Notes under the pieces: model-generated
What the model was told of the DNA's origin: nothing
What the model saw: the letters and a program-made list of their open reading frames with translations, nothing else
Databases searched by the model: none
In this document: piece by piece, positions 42,026-51,610 of the stretch
Position numbering within the stretch: position 1 is the stretch's first letter
How the letters are laid out: every line of letters starts with the position of its first letter
NCBI RefSeq assembly: GCF_019456655.1
Contig: NZ_CP080332.1
Coordinates: 2,914,001-2,978,000 of the forward strand
Direction: 5' to 3'
DNA length: 64,000 nt
Source of the DNA: Mycolicibacterium diernhoferi
Lineage (GTDB): Bacteria > Actinomycetota > Actinomycetes > Mycobacteriales > Mycobacteriaceae
Made by a program: the position numbers and the translations under genes

Positions 42026-42780
42026 CCCCGGACGGTGGCCGGCACGAACAGCGCTGCCAGCACCACCGCCCACAGCAGGGTCAGCAGCAGCGGCTGCCAT
42101 ACGTCTCCGCCGGAGGACAGCGCCCGCATGGCCGCTGCCGGCGGCGCGATCGGCTGGTACTCGGCAAGGGGGCGCAGCACCGCCGGGATGCGGTCGACCG
42201 GGATCAGCGTCGCGAATGCCAGGCCCATGCAGCCACTCTGGGTCCAGGTGAGGATCAGCCGGCCCTGTGGGCGCAGCGCGAGCGTGATGACGATGGTGGC
42301 GAAGACGAGCACGACGATCACCGGGATCAACAGGTACAGAACGAACATCAGCCAACCGCCGGTGAACCGGAAACCCATCGCGTAGGCGGCCGCGACGACG
42401 AATGCCGATCCGATGAAGGTGCGTGCCGCCTCGGCCAACAAGGCACCGGTCAGCGGCGCGGTTCGGTGCACCGGCATCATCCACATCCGGGTCAGCAGAC
42501 CGCTGTCCCGGTCGTAGGGCACCGAGAGACCCGCGCCGACGGCAGCCGACATGGCCCCGGCCAGGGTGCAGACCGGGATCAGCAGATCCAGTCCGCTGTT
42601 ACCGGTGATACGCACCATCGACTTGCCCACCAGCAGGCCGTAGATGACCAGCAGTCCGGTCGGGAAGAGCAGCGCCTGCAGCGGGACCATCGGGTACCGG
42701 CGCCACTGGATGAACAAGCGGCCGGCGAAGATCCAGCTCTCCGTCAGAAGCGAATGCCGGTGCTCGGGGCTCGTGGTCAT
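41986..42780 (-). CDS. ABC-2 type permease, DrrC-like
   Basis: A 264-residue permease with six predicted membrane spans and an N-terminal elbow helix (TESWIFAGRLFIQWRRYP), typical of ABC-2 exporters of the DrrB/DrrC kind. The PYDRDSGLLTRMW segment between helices 2 and 3 is the coupling-helix region of the family. The ATG at 42780 overlaps the stop of the upstream permease as ATGA, which decides the start. It is the last gene of a three-gene exporter operon with 43511-44443 and 42777-43514. Such mycobacterial exporters move complex lipids (DIM) or drugs; the cargo here is unknown. Confidence 0.85.
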   Translation of the reverse strand: MTTSPEHRHSLLTESWIFAGRLFIQWRRYPMVPLQALLFPTGLLVIYGLLVGKSMVRITGNSGLDLLIPVCTLAGAMSAAVGAGLSVPYDRDSGLLTRMWMMPVHRTAPLTGALLAEAARTFIGSAFVVAAAYAMGFRFTGGWLMFVLYLLIPVIVVLVFATIVITLALRPQGRLILTWTQSGCMGLAFATLIPVDRIPAVLRPLAEYQPIAPPAAAMRALSSGGDVWQPLLLTLLWAVVLAALFVPATVRGYRAAVEGGKLEA

Positions 42781-43514
42781 GATCGCCGTCCCTGGAGTCG
42801 CACGGCGATGACACCGAAGATCACCAGCAGACCGACGCACCACGCCAGGCTGGCCGCCAGGTTGCCGGTGTCGACCGAACCGCTGGTGAAGTCACGCAAG
42901 GTCTCGGTGATCTGCGAGATCGGCTGGTACTGCACGAAGGGATGCAGCCAGGACGGGAAGGCGTCCAGCGGGGCGAGGCCGGTCGACAACAGCACCAGCA
43001 GCAACTGCGGGACGAGCAGCAGCTGGCTGGCCACCTCGGTGCGCCCGGCCTTGCTGCCGGTCGCGTCGGCGCCCAACGACAACGCCAGCGTGAGGATCAG
43101 GGACATCGCCACGAATGCGACGAAGTATCCGAGGCCGGCAGTCAGCCGGAAGCCGAACAGGTAGGCGGCCAGGAACGAGGCCGCCAGTGCCAGTATTCCG
43201 CGCACCAGGCAGTAGCTCATCCGGGCCATCAGCGGGGCGTACGGCGAGATGGGCAGCGTGCGCATCCGGGCGCCCAGTCCGCTGATCTTCTCCCAGGCCG
43301 CCCGGTCGGTGGTGGTGAGCGCACCGAACAGCATCGCCTGGACGACCACGGCCGGTAACACATACTGGGCGTAGGTCATCTCGCCGACGGCGATGATGTC
43401 GCGCAGCAGGAAGGTCAGTCCGATCAACCCGGCGATCGGTACCAGCGTGGCAAAGACCAAGTCCACCCGGCTCTTGCGCAAGATGCGGGCCGTGAGGATC
43501 GCGACCGCCGTCAC
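42777..43514 (-). CDS. ABC-2 type permease, DrrB-like
   Basis: A 245-residue permease with six membrane spans, a paralogue of the next gene, sharing the pattern LVFATLVPIAG, an intracellular loop TTTDRAAWEKISGLGARMR, and the conserved VQYQPISQITETLR near the C-terminus. The GTG at 43514 overlaps the ATPase stop as GTGA, and its stop overlaps the next start as ATGA. The strict 4-bp overlaps indicate equimolar, coupled synthesis of a heterodimeric transmembrane unit. Confidence 0.85.
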   Translation of the reverse strand: MTAVAILTARILRKSRVDLVFATLVPIAGLIGLTFLLRDIIAVGEMTYAQYVLPAVVVQAMLFGALTTTDRAAWEKISGLGARMRTLPISPYAPLMARMSYCLVRGILALAASFLAAYLFGFRLTAGLGYFVAFVAMSLILTLALSLGADATGSKAGRTEVASQLLLVPQLLLVLLSTGLAPLDAFPSWLHPFVQYQPISQITETLRDFTSGSVDTGNLAASLAWCVGLLVIFGVIAVRLQGRRS

Positions 43515-44443
43515 GTCGTGGTGACCGGGCTGGTGAGATGCAGGAACACCTCATCGAGCGAAGGCCGGCGCAGTGAGATGTCGATGAGTTCGACACCGAT
43601 CTCGTCCATCCGCCGGAACACCTCGGTCAACGTCGCCACGCCCGAGGGGGCCGGCACGGACACGGTGTTGGCGTCGGTATCGACCTCGACCTCGTCGAAA
43701 TCGGAGAGCGCTGCGGCGATCCGCGGCAGGTCGTCAGGGTTCAGCGGTGTCATCTCGCAGTAGCTCGAGCCGGTCTGGCGCTTGAGTTCGTCGGCGGTGC
43801 CCTTGGCGACGATCTGACCGGCGTTGAGGATCACGATCGAATCGCTGAGGATGTCGGCTTCCTCCAGGTACTGCGTCGTCAGCAGCACCGTGATGTCCTG
43901 AGCCTTCAACGAGGACACCAGATTCCACACGTCACGGCGGCTGCGCGGGTCCAGGCCGGTGGTCGGTTCGTCCAGGAAGAGCACCTTGGGCAGGATCACC
44001 AGGGACACGGCGATGTCGATGCGCCGCCGCATGCCTCCGGAGTAGCCGACGACCTGGCGGTCGGCCGCATGGCTCATGTCGAACTGGTCGATGAGTTCGT
44101 CGGCGCGGGCACGGGCCTCGGCCCGGCGCAGACCGCGCAGCCGGCCGAACAGCACGAGGTTCTCCCGGCCGGTGAGCCGTGGATCGAGGGCGGCATCCTG
44201 ACCGGTGACACCGATGTTCTGGCGCACCTTGGCGGGCTCACGGGCGACGTCGTACCCGGCAACCACCGCGGTGCCCGAACTCGGGGTCAGCAAGGTCGAC
44301 AGGATCTTGACCGTCGTCGTCTTGCCTGCGCCGTTGTGCCCCAGCAACGCACACACGGACCCGGTCGGAACGGAAAAGCTCACGTCGCGCAGGGCGGGCA
44401 CGCTGCCGCCGAATGTCTTGGCGACATTATTGAGCTCGATCAC
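43511..44443 (-). CDS. ABC exporter ATPase, DrrA-like
   Basis: A 310-residue ATP-binding subunit. Walker A is GHNGAGKTT (residues 35-43), the ABC signature is YSGGMRRR near 134-141, and Walker B is VLFLDEPTTGLD near 154-165. The last ~80 residues form the C-terminal domain seen in DrrA-type proteins, including RRPSLDEVFLHLT. I chose the GTG at 44443, 8 nt after a TATCGT -10 element; the frame extends to 44566 but with no conservation. The operon is divergent from dnaE1. The protein powers export through the two permeases encoded downstream. Confidence 0.88.
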   Translation of the reverse strand: MIELNNVAKTFGGSVPALRDVSFSVPTGSVCALLGHNGAGKTTTVKILSTLLTPSSGTAVVAGYDVAREPAKVRQNIGVTGQDAALDPRLTGRENLVLFGRLRGLRRAEARARADELIDQFDMSHAADRQVVGYSGGMRRRIDIAVSLVILPKVLFLDEPTTGLDPRSRRDVWNLVSSLKAQDITVLLTTQYLEEADILSDSIVILNAGQIVAKGTADELKRQTGSSYCEMTPLNPDDLPRIAAALSDFDEVEVDTDANTVSVPAPSGVATLTEVFRRMDEIGVELIDISLRRPSLDEVFLHLTSPVTTT

Positions 44444-44451
44444 GGAGTCAT

Positions 44452-44457
44452 ACGATA
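44452..44457 (-). promoter_or_regulatory. -10 element of the ABC exporter operon
   Basis: Minus-strand TATCGT, 8 nt before the GTG at 44443; supports a leaderless start for the ATPase gene. Confidence 0.4.
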
Positions 44458-44598
44458 CAGCCGCCGCCCGGTATGTGAGACCTTCGGTCGCGGGTTGTCC
44501 CGGGTTGTCGCGGGGTTTCGCCGGCCCCGGGACGAGCCCCTCGCACTGTGTGCGACGACACGTCATGCGACACGCGCGGATCTGTCGGAGCGCACCAA

Positions 44599-44604
44599 TA
44601 GACT
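44599..44604 (+). promoter_or_regulatory. -10 element of dnaE1
   Basis: TAGACT, 9 nt before the dnaE1 ATG. It implies a very short leader and no Shine-Dalgarno-based initiation. Confidence 0.4.
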
Positions 44605-44613
44605 GGCCACCCT

Positions 44614-47600
44614 ATGAGCGCTTCGTTTGTGCACCTGCATAACCACACTGAGTATTCGATGCTCGACGGTGCCGCGAAGGTCAAGCCGATGATCGCCGAG
44701 GCCCAGCGCCTCGAGATGCCCGCGATCGGCATGACCGACCACGGGAACATGTTCGGGGCCAGCGAGTTCTACAACGTCGCCACCGACGCCGGCATCAAGC
44801 CCATCATCGGGATCGAGGCGTACATCGCCCCCGCTTCGCGGTTCGAGAAGAAGCGCGTGCAGTGGGGCGACCCCAGCCAGAAATCCGACGACGTGTCGGG
44901 CAGTGGTTCCTACACGCACATGACGATGGTCGCCGAGAACGCGACCGGGCTGCGCAACCTGTTCAAGCTGTCCTCGCTGGCCTCCTTCGAAGGACAGCTC
45001 GGCAAGTGGTCGCGGATGGACGTCGAGATCATCGCCGAGCATGCCGAGGGCATCATCGCCACCACAGGCTGCCCGTCCGGCGAGGTGCAGACCCGGCTGC
45101 GCCTCGGCCACGAACGCGAGGCGTTGGAGGCCGCGGCCAAATGGCAGGACATCTTCGGCAAGGAGAACTTCTTCCTGGAGTTGATGGACCACGGCATCGA
45201 GATCGAGCGCCGGGTCCGCGAGGGTCTGCTCGACATCGGCCAGAAGCTCGGCATCCCGCCGCTGGCCACCAATGACTGTCACTATGTGACACAGGAGGCC
45301 TCCCGCAACCACGAGGCGCTGCTGTGCATCCAGACCGGCAAGACGCTGTCGGACCCGACCCGCTTCAAGTTCGACGGTGACGGCTACTACCTGAAATCGG
45401 CCGCCGATATGCGCGCGCTGTGGGACTCGCAGGTGCCCGGCGCCTGCGACTCCACCCTGCTGATCGCCGAGCGGGTGCAGTCCTACGCCGACGTGTGGGC
45501 TCCGCGCGACCGGATGCCGGTCTTCCCGGTTCCCGAGGGTCACGACCAGGGCAGCTGGTTGCGGCACGAGGTCAACGAAGGTCTGGCCCGCCGGTTCCCC
45601 GACGGTGTGGCGCAGGAGTACCTGGACCGCGCCGACTATGAGATCAAGGTCATCTGTGACAAGGGCTTCCCGGCCTACTTCCTGATCGTCGCGGACCTGA
45701 TCAACTACGCACGCTCGGTGAACATCCGGGTGGGCCCGGGACGTGGCTCGGCGGCGGGCTCACTGGTGGCCTACGCGATGGGCATCACCAACATCGACCC
45801 GATCCCGCACGGGCTGCTGTTCGAGCGCTTCCTCAATCCCGAACGCCCCTCGGCTCCCGATATCGATATCGACTTCGACGACCGCCGGCGCGGCGAGATG
45901 GTGCGCTACGCCTCCGAGAAATGGGGCAGTGACCGGGTCGCCCAGGTCATCACCTTCGGCACCATCAAGACCAAGGCCGCGCTCAAGGACTCGGCCCGGG
46001 TCAACTACGGCCAGCCCGGCTTCGCCATCGCCGATCGGATCACCAAGGCGCTGCCGCCGCCGATCATGGCCAAGGACATCCCCCTCTCGGGCATCACCGA
46101 CCCGAAACACGAGCGGTACAAGGAAGCCGCCGAGGTGCGCGGGCTGCTGGAAACCGATCCCGACGTACGCACCATCTACGAGACCGCGCGTGGTCTGGAA
46201 GGCCTGGTCCGCAACGCCGGCGTGCACGCCTGCGCGGTGATCATGAGCTCCGAACCGCTGACGGACGCGATTCCGCTGTGGAAGCGGCCGCAGGACGGCG
46301 CCATCATCACCGGCTGGGATTACCCGTCGTGTGAGGCCATCGGCCTGCTCAAGATGGACTTCCTGGGCCTGCGCAACCTCACCGTGATCGGTGACGCGCT
46401 GGAGAACATCAAGGCCAACCGCGGCATCGATCTGGACCTGGATCATCTGCCGCTCGATGATCCGGCCACCTATGAGCTGCTGTCCCGCGGTGACACGCTG
46501 GGCGTGTTCCAGCTCGACGGCGGGCCGATGCGCGATCTGCTGCGCCGCATGCAGCCCACCGGGTTCAACGACATCGTCGCCGTGCTGGCCCTGTACCGGC
46601 CCGGCCCGATGGGCATGAATGCGCACAACGACTACGCCGACCGCAAGAACGGTCGCCAGGAGATCAAGCCGATCCACCCGGAGCTCGAGGAGCCGCTCAA
46701 GGAGATCCTGTCGGAGACCTACGGTCTGATCGTCTACCAAGAGCAGATCATGTTCATCGCCCAGAAGGTCGCCGGCTACTCGATGGGCAAGGCCGACGCG
46801 CTGCGAAAGGCGATGGGCAAGAAGAAGCTCGAGGTCCTGGAAGCCGAGTACAAGGGCTTCCTGGAGGGAATGACCGCCAACGGTTTCTCCGCTGCTGCGG
46901 TGAAAGCGCTGTGGGACACCATCCTTCCGTTCGCCGGGTACGCGTTCAACAAATCGCACGCCGCCGGCTACGGGCTGGTGTCCTTCTGGACCGCCTACCT
47001 CAAGGCCAACTACCAGGCCGAGTACATGGCCGGTCTGCTCACCTCGGTCGGTGACGACAAGGACAAGGCCGCGGTCTACCTGTCGGACTGCCGCCGGCTC
47101 GGCATCACCGTGCTGCCCCCGGATGTCAACGAATCGGTGCACAACTTCGCCTCGGTCGGCCAGGACATCCGGTACGGCCTCGGCGGCGTGCGCAACGTCG
47201 GCGCGAATGTGGTGCAGTCGATCATCAACGGCCGCACCGAGAAGGGGAAGTACACCGACTTCTCCGATTACCTGAACAAGATCGACATCGCCGCCTGCAA
47301 CAAGAAGGTCACCGAATCGCTGATCAAGGCGGGGGCCTTCGACTCGCTCGGGCATCCCCGCAAGGGCCTGTTCCTGGTGCACGCCGACGCGGTCGACTCG
47401 GTGCTCGGCACCAAGAAAGCCGAGGCGATCGGCCAGTTCGATCTGTTCGGTGGCGGAGACGCCGACTCCGGAATCGAGTCGGTGTTCACCATTCCGGTGC
47501 CGGAGGGGGAGTGGGAGGACAAGCACAAGCTGGCCCTCGAGCGGGAGATGCTGGGGCTCTATGTGTCCGGGCATCCGCTGGACGGGGTGGCGCACCTGCT

Positions 47601-48150
47601 GGCCGCCCACGTGGACACCCAGATCCCGGCGATTCTGGAAGGCGATATCGGCAACGATGCGCAGGTGCGCATCGGCGGCATCCTGGCCTCGGTGAACCGC
47701 CGGGTCAACAAGAACGGATTGCCCTGGGCCTCAGCGCAAGTGGAGGACCTCACCGGCGGCATCGAGGTGTTGTTCTTCCCGCAGACCTATTCGGCGTTCG
47801 GTGCCGACATCGCCGACGACGCAGTGGTGATCGTCGGTGCCAAGGTCGCCATCCGGGACGACCGGATCTCGTTGATCGCCAACGATCTGGTCGTGCCGGA
47901 CTTCTCGAACGCCCAGGGCGATCGTCCGGTCGCGGTCAGCCTGCCGACGCGGCAGTGCACGGTCGACAAGGTGACCGCGCTCAAGCAGGTGCTGGCCCGT
48001 CATCCCGGGACGTCGCAGGTGCATCTGCGGCTGATCAGTGGTGAACGCATCACCACGCTGGAACTCGACCAGTCGCTGCGCGTGACGCCGTCCTCGGCCC
48101 TGATGGGTGATCTCAAGGCGCTGCTCGGCCCCGGCTGCCTGGGCGGTTGA
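44614..48150 (+). CDS. dnaE1: DNA polymerase III alpha subunit, replicative
   Basis: The 1,178-residue replicative C-family polymerase. The N-terminal PHP domain ([24 protein letters not shown]) is the proofreading 3'-5' exonuclease in mycobacteria. The palm carries the catalytic acidic cluster in [11 protein letters not shown] near residues 414-424. A helix-hairpin-helix region follows, and an OB fold near residues 1018-1060 ([14 protein letters not shown]) precedes the C-terminal domain. Length and motifs fit DnaE1 rather than the shorter mutagenic DnaE2. TAGACT lies 9 nt before the ATG. The gene position before ilvA matches Rv1547. Confidence 0.97.
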   Translation: MSASFVHLHNHTEYSMLDGAAKVKPMIAEAQRLEMPAIGMTDHGNMFGASEFYNVATDAGIKPIIGIEAYIAPASRFEKKRVQWGDPSQKSDDVSGSGSYTHMTMVAENATGLRNLFKLSSLASFEGQLGKWSRMDVEIIAEHAEGIIATTGCPSGEVQTRLRLGHEREALEAAAKWQDIFGKENFFLELMDHGIEIERRVREGLLDIGQKLGIPPLATNDCHYVTQEASRNHEALLCIQTGKTLSDPTRFKFDGDGYYLKSAADMRALWDSQVPGACDSTLLIAERVQSYADVWAPRDRMPVFPVPEGHDQGSWLRHEVNEGLARRFPDGVAQEYLDRADYEIKVICDKGFPAYFLIVADLINYARSVNIRVGPGRGSAAGSLVAYAMGITNIDPIPHGLLFERFLNPERPSAPDIDIDFDDRRRGEMVRYASEKWGSDRVAQVITFGTIKTKAALKDSARVNYGQPGFAIADRITKALPPPIMAKDIPLSGITDPKHERYKEAAEVRGLLETDPDVRTIYETARGLEGLVRNAGVHACAVIMSSEPLTDAIPLWKRPQDGAIITGWDYPSCEAIGLLKMDFLGLRNLTVIGDALENIKANRGIDLDLDHLPLDDPATYELLSRGDTLGVFQLDGGPMRDLLRRMQPTGFNDIVAVLALYRPGPMGMNAHNDYADRKNGRQEIKPIHPELEEPLKEILSETYGLIVYQEQIMFIAQKVAGYSMGKADALRKAMGKKKLEVLEAEYKGFLEGMTANGFSAAAVKALWDTILPFAGYAFNKSHAAGYGLVSFWTAYLKANYQAEYMAGLLTSVGDDKDKAAVYLSDCRRLGITVLPPDVNESVHNFASVGQDIRYGLGGVRNVGANVVQSIINGRTEKGKYTDFSDYLNKIDIAACNKKVTESLIKAGAFDSLGHPRKGLFLVHADAVDSVLGTKKAEAIGQFDLFGGGDADSGIESVFTIPVPEGEWEDKHKLALEREMLGLYVSGHPLDGVAHLLAAHVDTQIPAILEGDIGNDAQVRIGGILASVNRRVNKNGLPWASAQVEDLTGGIEVLFFPQTYSAFGADIADDAVVIVGAKVAIRDDRISLIANDLVVPDFSNAQGDRPVAVSLPTRQCTVDKVTALKQVLARHPGTSQVHLRLISGERITTLELDQSLRVTPSSALMGDLKALLGPGCLGG

Positions 48151-48226
48151 GCGACCGCTACCGACAGAAGTCGCTCCGCCGTAGACCCCGCGGCATGGTG
48201 TCGGTCGGGGAGAAGCCGACGGGAAG

Positions 48227-48418
48227 CTAGCGGCGCGCGGACACTCCGCCGGCCAGCCACACGGCGGTCGCCGCAGCGGCGGCGGTCAGCACGGCCGGAC
48301 CCGGGCTGGCGGCGATGACGCCGACCGCGACGAGCACCAGGGCTCCCAGGATCAGCGCGACCACCTTGTACATCGGCCACGGGACGCCGGCGATGTTGAT
48401 TTCGGTGTGCGTGCTCAC
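48227..48418 (-). CDS. 63-residue membrane protein of unknown function
   Basis: A small gene with two hydrophobic segments (VVALILGALVLVAVGVIAA and AVLTAAAAATAVWLAGG) after a short polar N-terminus (STHTEINIAGVPWP). A TATCGT -10 element at 48425-48430 ends 6 nt before the GTG at 48418, supporting a leaderless start and making the short frame credible. It lies between dnaE1 and ilvA, converging on dnaE1. No family was recognised. Confidence 0.65.
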   Translation of the reverse strand: MSTHTEINIAGVPWPMYKVVALILGALVLVAVGVIAASPGPAVLTAAAAATAVWLAGGVSARR

Positions 48419-48424
48419 GGGTCC

Positions 48425-48430
48425 ACGATA
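48425..48430 (-). promoter_or_regulatory. -10 element of the 63-residue membrane protein gene
   Basis: Minus-strand TATCGT with a 6-nt spacer to the GTG at 48418. Confidence 0.4.
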
Positions 48431-48555
48431 GCTCGTAACCCAGAGTTCGGCCAGCCGAAACATTGCGCGTGTCGAACGTCTCGCCGGGGTGTTGTCCCAG
48501 CACGATCGGGGTAACCGGTTTTCGCCCGCAGGGCAGGAAGTGGCACCATTGAACG

Positions 48556-49836
48556 GTGTCTGCAGACCTGAGCCGAGTCCCACGCGTTTCGCCGCTGTCC
48601 GCGGCCGACATCGACGAGGCCGCTGCACGAATTTCCGACGTCGTCACCCGCACTCCGCTGCAGTTCAGCGACCGGCTGTCGGCGGCGACCGGCGCCCAGG
48701 TGTACCTGAAGCGCGAGGACCTGCAGGCGGTGCGGTCCTACAAGCTGCGCGGTGCCTACAACGTGTTGATGCAGCTCACGCCGGAGGAACTCGCGGCCGG
48801 TGTGGTCTGTTCATCGGCCGGCAACCACGCCCAGGGCTTCGCGCTGGCCTGCCGGTCGATGGGGGTGCATGGCCGGGTGTATGCGCCGGCCAAGACGCCG
48901 AAGCAGAAGCGCGACCGCATCCGCTACCACGGCGGCGAGTACATCGAACTGATCATCGGCGGCAAGACCTACGACATGGCCGCCGAGGCCGCGCTCGACG
49001 ATGTCGCGCGCACCGGGGCCACCCTCGTCCCGCCGTACGACGACCCGCGGACGATGGCCGGCCAGGGCACCATCGCGGTCGAACTGCTCGAGCAGCTGTC
49101 CGCCGAGCCCGACGTGGTCATCGTCCCGGTCGGCGGTGGCGGTTGCATCGCCGGCATCACCACCTACCTGTCCGAGCGCACCACGACGTCCTCGGTGCTG
49201 GGTGTCGAGCCGGCGGGCGCGGCGTCGATGATGGCCGCGCTGGCCGCGGGTGGTCCCGTGACGCTCGATCACGTCGACCAGTTCGTGGACGGGGCCGCGG
49301 TGGCCAAGGCCGGCACCCACACCTACACCGCGCTCGCCGCGGCCGGGGACATGCTCTCGATCACGTCGGTCGACGAGGGCGCGGTGTGCTCGGCGATGCT
49401 CGACCTGTACCAGAACGAGGGCATCATCGCCGAGCCCGCGGGAGCGCTGTCGGTGGCCGCACTGTTGGAGGCCGACATCGCCCCCGGCTCCACCGTGGTG
49501 TGCATCATCTCCGGCGGCAACAACGACGTGTCCCGATACGGCGAGATCCTGGAGCGCTCCCTGGTGCACCGCGGCCTCAAGCACTACTTCCTGGTGGACT
49601 TCCCGCAGGAGCCCGGCGCCCTGCGTGGGTTCCTGGACAGTGTGCTCGGCGTCAACGACGACATCACCCTGTTCGAGTACGTCAAGCGCAACAACCGCGA
49701 AACCGGTGAAGCCCTGGTCGGGATCGAGTTGAGTTCGGCCGCAGATCTCGAGGGGCTGATCGAGCGGATGCAGGAATCCGAGGCGCACGTCGAGCTGTTG
49801 GAGCCCGGTTCGCCGACCTACCGTTACCTGACCTGA
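48556..49836 (+). CDS. ilvA: Threonine dehydratase (biosynthetic)
   Basis: A 426-residue pyridoxal-phosphate enzyme that deaminates threonine to 2-oxobutanoate, the first step of isoleucine synthesis. The PLP lysine is in SYKLRGAYN near residue 59, and the phosphate-binding glycine loop is PVGGGGCIAG. The C-terminal ~85 residues (YFLVDFPQEPGALRGFLD) form a single ACT-like regulatory domain, as in the shorter actinobacterial IlvA that has one rather than two such modules. The GTG at 48556 gives the typical start. Its place after dnaE1 matches Rv1559 in broad order. Confidence 0.94.
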   Translation: MSADLSRVPRVSPLSAADIDEAAARISDVVTRTPLQFSDRLSAATGAQVYLKREDLQAVRSYKLRGAYNVLMQLTPEELAAGVVCSSAGNHAQGFALACRSMGVHGRVYAPAKTPKQKRDRIRYHGGEYIELIIGGKTYDMAAEAALDDVARTGATLVPPYDDPRTMAGQGTIAVELLEQLSAEPDVVIVPVGGGGCIAGITTYLSERTTTSSVLGVEPAGAASMMAALAAGGPVTLDHVDQFVDGAAVAKAGTHTYTALAAAGDMLSITSVDEGAVCSAMLDLYQNEGIIAEPAGALSVAALLEADIAPGSTVVCIISGGNNDVSRYGEILERSLVHRGLKHYFLVDFPQEPGALRGFLDSVLGVNDDITLFEYVKRNNRETGEALVGIELSSAADLEGLIERMQESEAHVELLEPGSPTYRYLT

Positions 49837-49944
49837 GCGGGAATGTTCAGAATCCCCTCAGCGCCGGTGCTTTCGGCGGGGTAGCTGCTTCTCGCACACA
49901 ATATTCTGTCCATTCTGCCGTTGGTGGGTGGACACCGACGAACG

Positions 49945-49950
49945 TACCCT
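49945..49950 (+). promoter_or_regulatory. -10 element of the HTH regulator gene
   Basis: TACCCT with a 6-nt spacer to the GTG at 49957; decides the start and suggests leaderless transcription. Confidence 0.4.
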
Positions 49951-49956
49951 CGAGGG

Positions 49957-50781
49957 GTGCCCACCAGGAATGCGACGCTCGCGGAGTTTCTCCGGCAACA
50001 CCGGGCCAAGCTGCAGCCGAGTGCTGTCGGGCTCCCGGAAGGACGCCGTCGGCGTGTGACAGGGTTGCGTCGGGAAGAGGTGGCCAGTCTGGCCGGCATC
50101 AGTCCCGACTACTACCACCGAATCGAGCAAGGACGCGAGCGGCCCTCCGACCAGGTGCTCGACGCGATCGCCCGTACCCTGCTGCTCAGTCCCGACGCGA
50201 CGGCGTATCTGCGGAACCTGGCAGCGAATCACGCTGCGCGGCAACCGATCGTCCGGCTGCAGCGGTCGATCGATCCCGCGCTGCAAGACCTGATCGACAA
50301 TTGGTATTCCTCTCCGGCGAGTATCTATGACGGTTCCCTCACCGCGGTGATGGCCAACGGGGGCGCGGCCGCGCTGTCGGACAGCTTCGCGGTCGGAGGA
50401 AATCCGGTGCGCAGCTTGTTCCTCGACGAGCGCAAGCGCGAGTTCTACCGCAACTGGGACGGTCTGACCGCATGGGCCGTGCGGGGGCTTCGTGACTTCG
50501 CCGGCCACCACCCGGATCCGAGGCTGGACGCGTTGATCGATGAATTGCATACGCGGAGTGCACACTTCCGCAAGCTGTGGGCCACGTACGACGTCAGGAG
50601 CCACAGCCGTGGTCTCCTGCTGATGAACCACCCGCAGGTCGGTCCGCTCGATCTGCATTTCCAGCACCTGGGCCTGCGCGGCAGCGATCACATCATGGTG
50701 GTCTACTGGGCAGACCCGGGCTCGCCCTCGGAGGTGGCGTTGCGGGCATTGACCGAGTGCCGATCTCCCAGCGCGGTCTGA
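49957..50781 (+). CDS. XRE-type HTH regulator with MmyB-like ligand domain
   Basis: A 274-residue regulator. The N-terminal helix-turn-helix (LRREEVASLAGISPDYYHRIEQ, about residues 38-60) is followed by a PAS-like ligand-binding domain of the MmyB/MLTR type with a PVRSLFLDERKREFY segment and an HHPDPRLDALIDEL stretch. Such proteins usually control a nearby short-chain dehydrogenase or hydrolase in response to a small hydrophobic ligand. Here the convergent neighbour is a secreted alpha/beta hydrolase, 43 bp away, and is the likely target. The GTG at 49957 is supported by the -10 element 6 nt upstream. Confidence 0.85.
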   Translation: MPTRNATLAEFLRQHRAKLQPSAVGLPEGRRRRVTGLRREEVASLAGISPDYYHRIEQGRERPSDQVLDAIARTLLLSPDATAYLRNLAANHAARQPIVRLQRSIDPALQDLIDNWYSSPASIYDGSLTAVMANGGAAALSDSFAVGGNPVRSLFLDERKREFYRNWDGLTAWAVRGLRDFAGHHPDPRLDALIDELHTRSAHFRKLWATYDVRSHSRGLLLMNHPQVGPLDLHFQHLGLRGSDHIMVVYWADPGSPSEVALRALTECRSPSAV

Positions 50782-50824
50782 CGGCAGCACGAGATATTCC
50801 GCCATGGAACCAGCGGGGGATGCT

Positions 50825-51610
50825 TCACGCCTGACCCGATTCCTTGGCGGCCCGGTCGATCACGTCGGCGACGGCGCGCGGATGAGTGAGGAACACGACG
50901 TGACTGGCGTCGATCTCGGTGATCTCTGCACCGACGCGCTCGGCGGTCTGCCGGAGCATCCTCGGATCGATGGCCTCGTCCGCAGTGGCGACCACCGCCC
51001 AGCTGGGCTTGGTCCGCCAGGCGGCCTGGGTGAGCGTCTCGTCGAAGATCGACATGTTGATCGGTACCTGAGAGTCGCGCAGGAACGCGGCGACCTCGTC
51101 GGTGGTGTCCCCGGCGAATCCGGCCTTGAACTTCTCCATGTTCACGAACCCGAAATCGTCCGACCCGGTTTCGATCACGAAACTGGGCGGCGTGGGGTAG
51201 TCGGCGTACTGCTGGCTGGTGGTCTCCCCGGCATCGGGTGCCAGTCCGGACACGTAGACCAGCCCGGTGACCTTCGGGTCCACACCGACCTCGGTGATCA
51301 CGGTGCCGCCGTAGGAGTGTCCGACGAGCACCGTCGGACCGTCCTGGCGGTCGATGACGCGCTGGGTCGCGGAGATGTCGTCGCTCAGCGAGGTGAGCGG
51401 ATTCTGCACGATCGTGACCCGGTACCCGCGGGCGACGAGCTCGTCGTACACGCCGCGCCAGCCGGACCCGTCGGCGAAGGCGCCGTGCACGAGCACGACG
51501 TTCTTCACATCCGCGGGTTGCGCGTGGGCCGGCCCGCTGGGGGCGATGGTGGCGAGGAACGTCGCGGCTGCGGCGGCAGCGGTGACAAGGCTGCGGAAGG
51601 GGATGTTCAT
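50825..51610 (-). CDS. Secreted alpha/beta-fold hydrolase
   Basis: A 261-residue esterase-like protein. The first ~30 residues are a signal peptide with a probable cleavage after AHA (AHA-QPADV). The nucleophile is Ser99 in VGHSYGGT, the acid is likely the Asp in DEAIDPRM, and the histidine lies in DASHVVFLTHP. It resembles the small secreted hydrolases of the EstC/salicylate-esterase kind. The GAAAGGA just upstream of the ATG and the 4-bp ATGA overlap with the creatininase gene show it is the second gene of a two-gene operon. Substrate unknown. Confidence 0.85.
   Translation of the reverse strand: MNIPFRSLVTAAAAAATFLATIAPSGPAHAQPADVKNVVLVHGAFADGSGWRGVYDELVARGYRVTIVQNPLTSLSDDISATQRVIDRQDGPTVLVGHSYGGTVITEVGVDPKVTGLVYVSGLAPDAGETTSQQYADYPTPPSFVIETGSDDFGFVNMEKFKAGFAGDTTDEVAAFLRDSQVPINMSIFDETLTQAAWRTKPSWAVVATADEAIDPRMLRQTAERVGAEITEIDASHVVFLTHPRAVADVIDRAAKESGQA

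Noticed and set aside
45760..47610. 616-residue minus-strand open frame within dnaE1
   Set aside because: Antisense shadow of dnaE1 with no motifs and no ribosome site.
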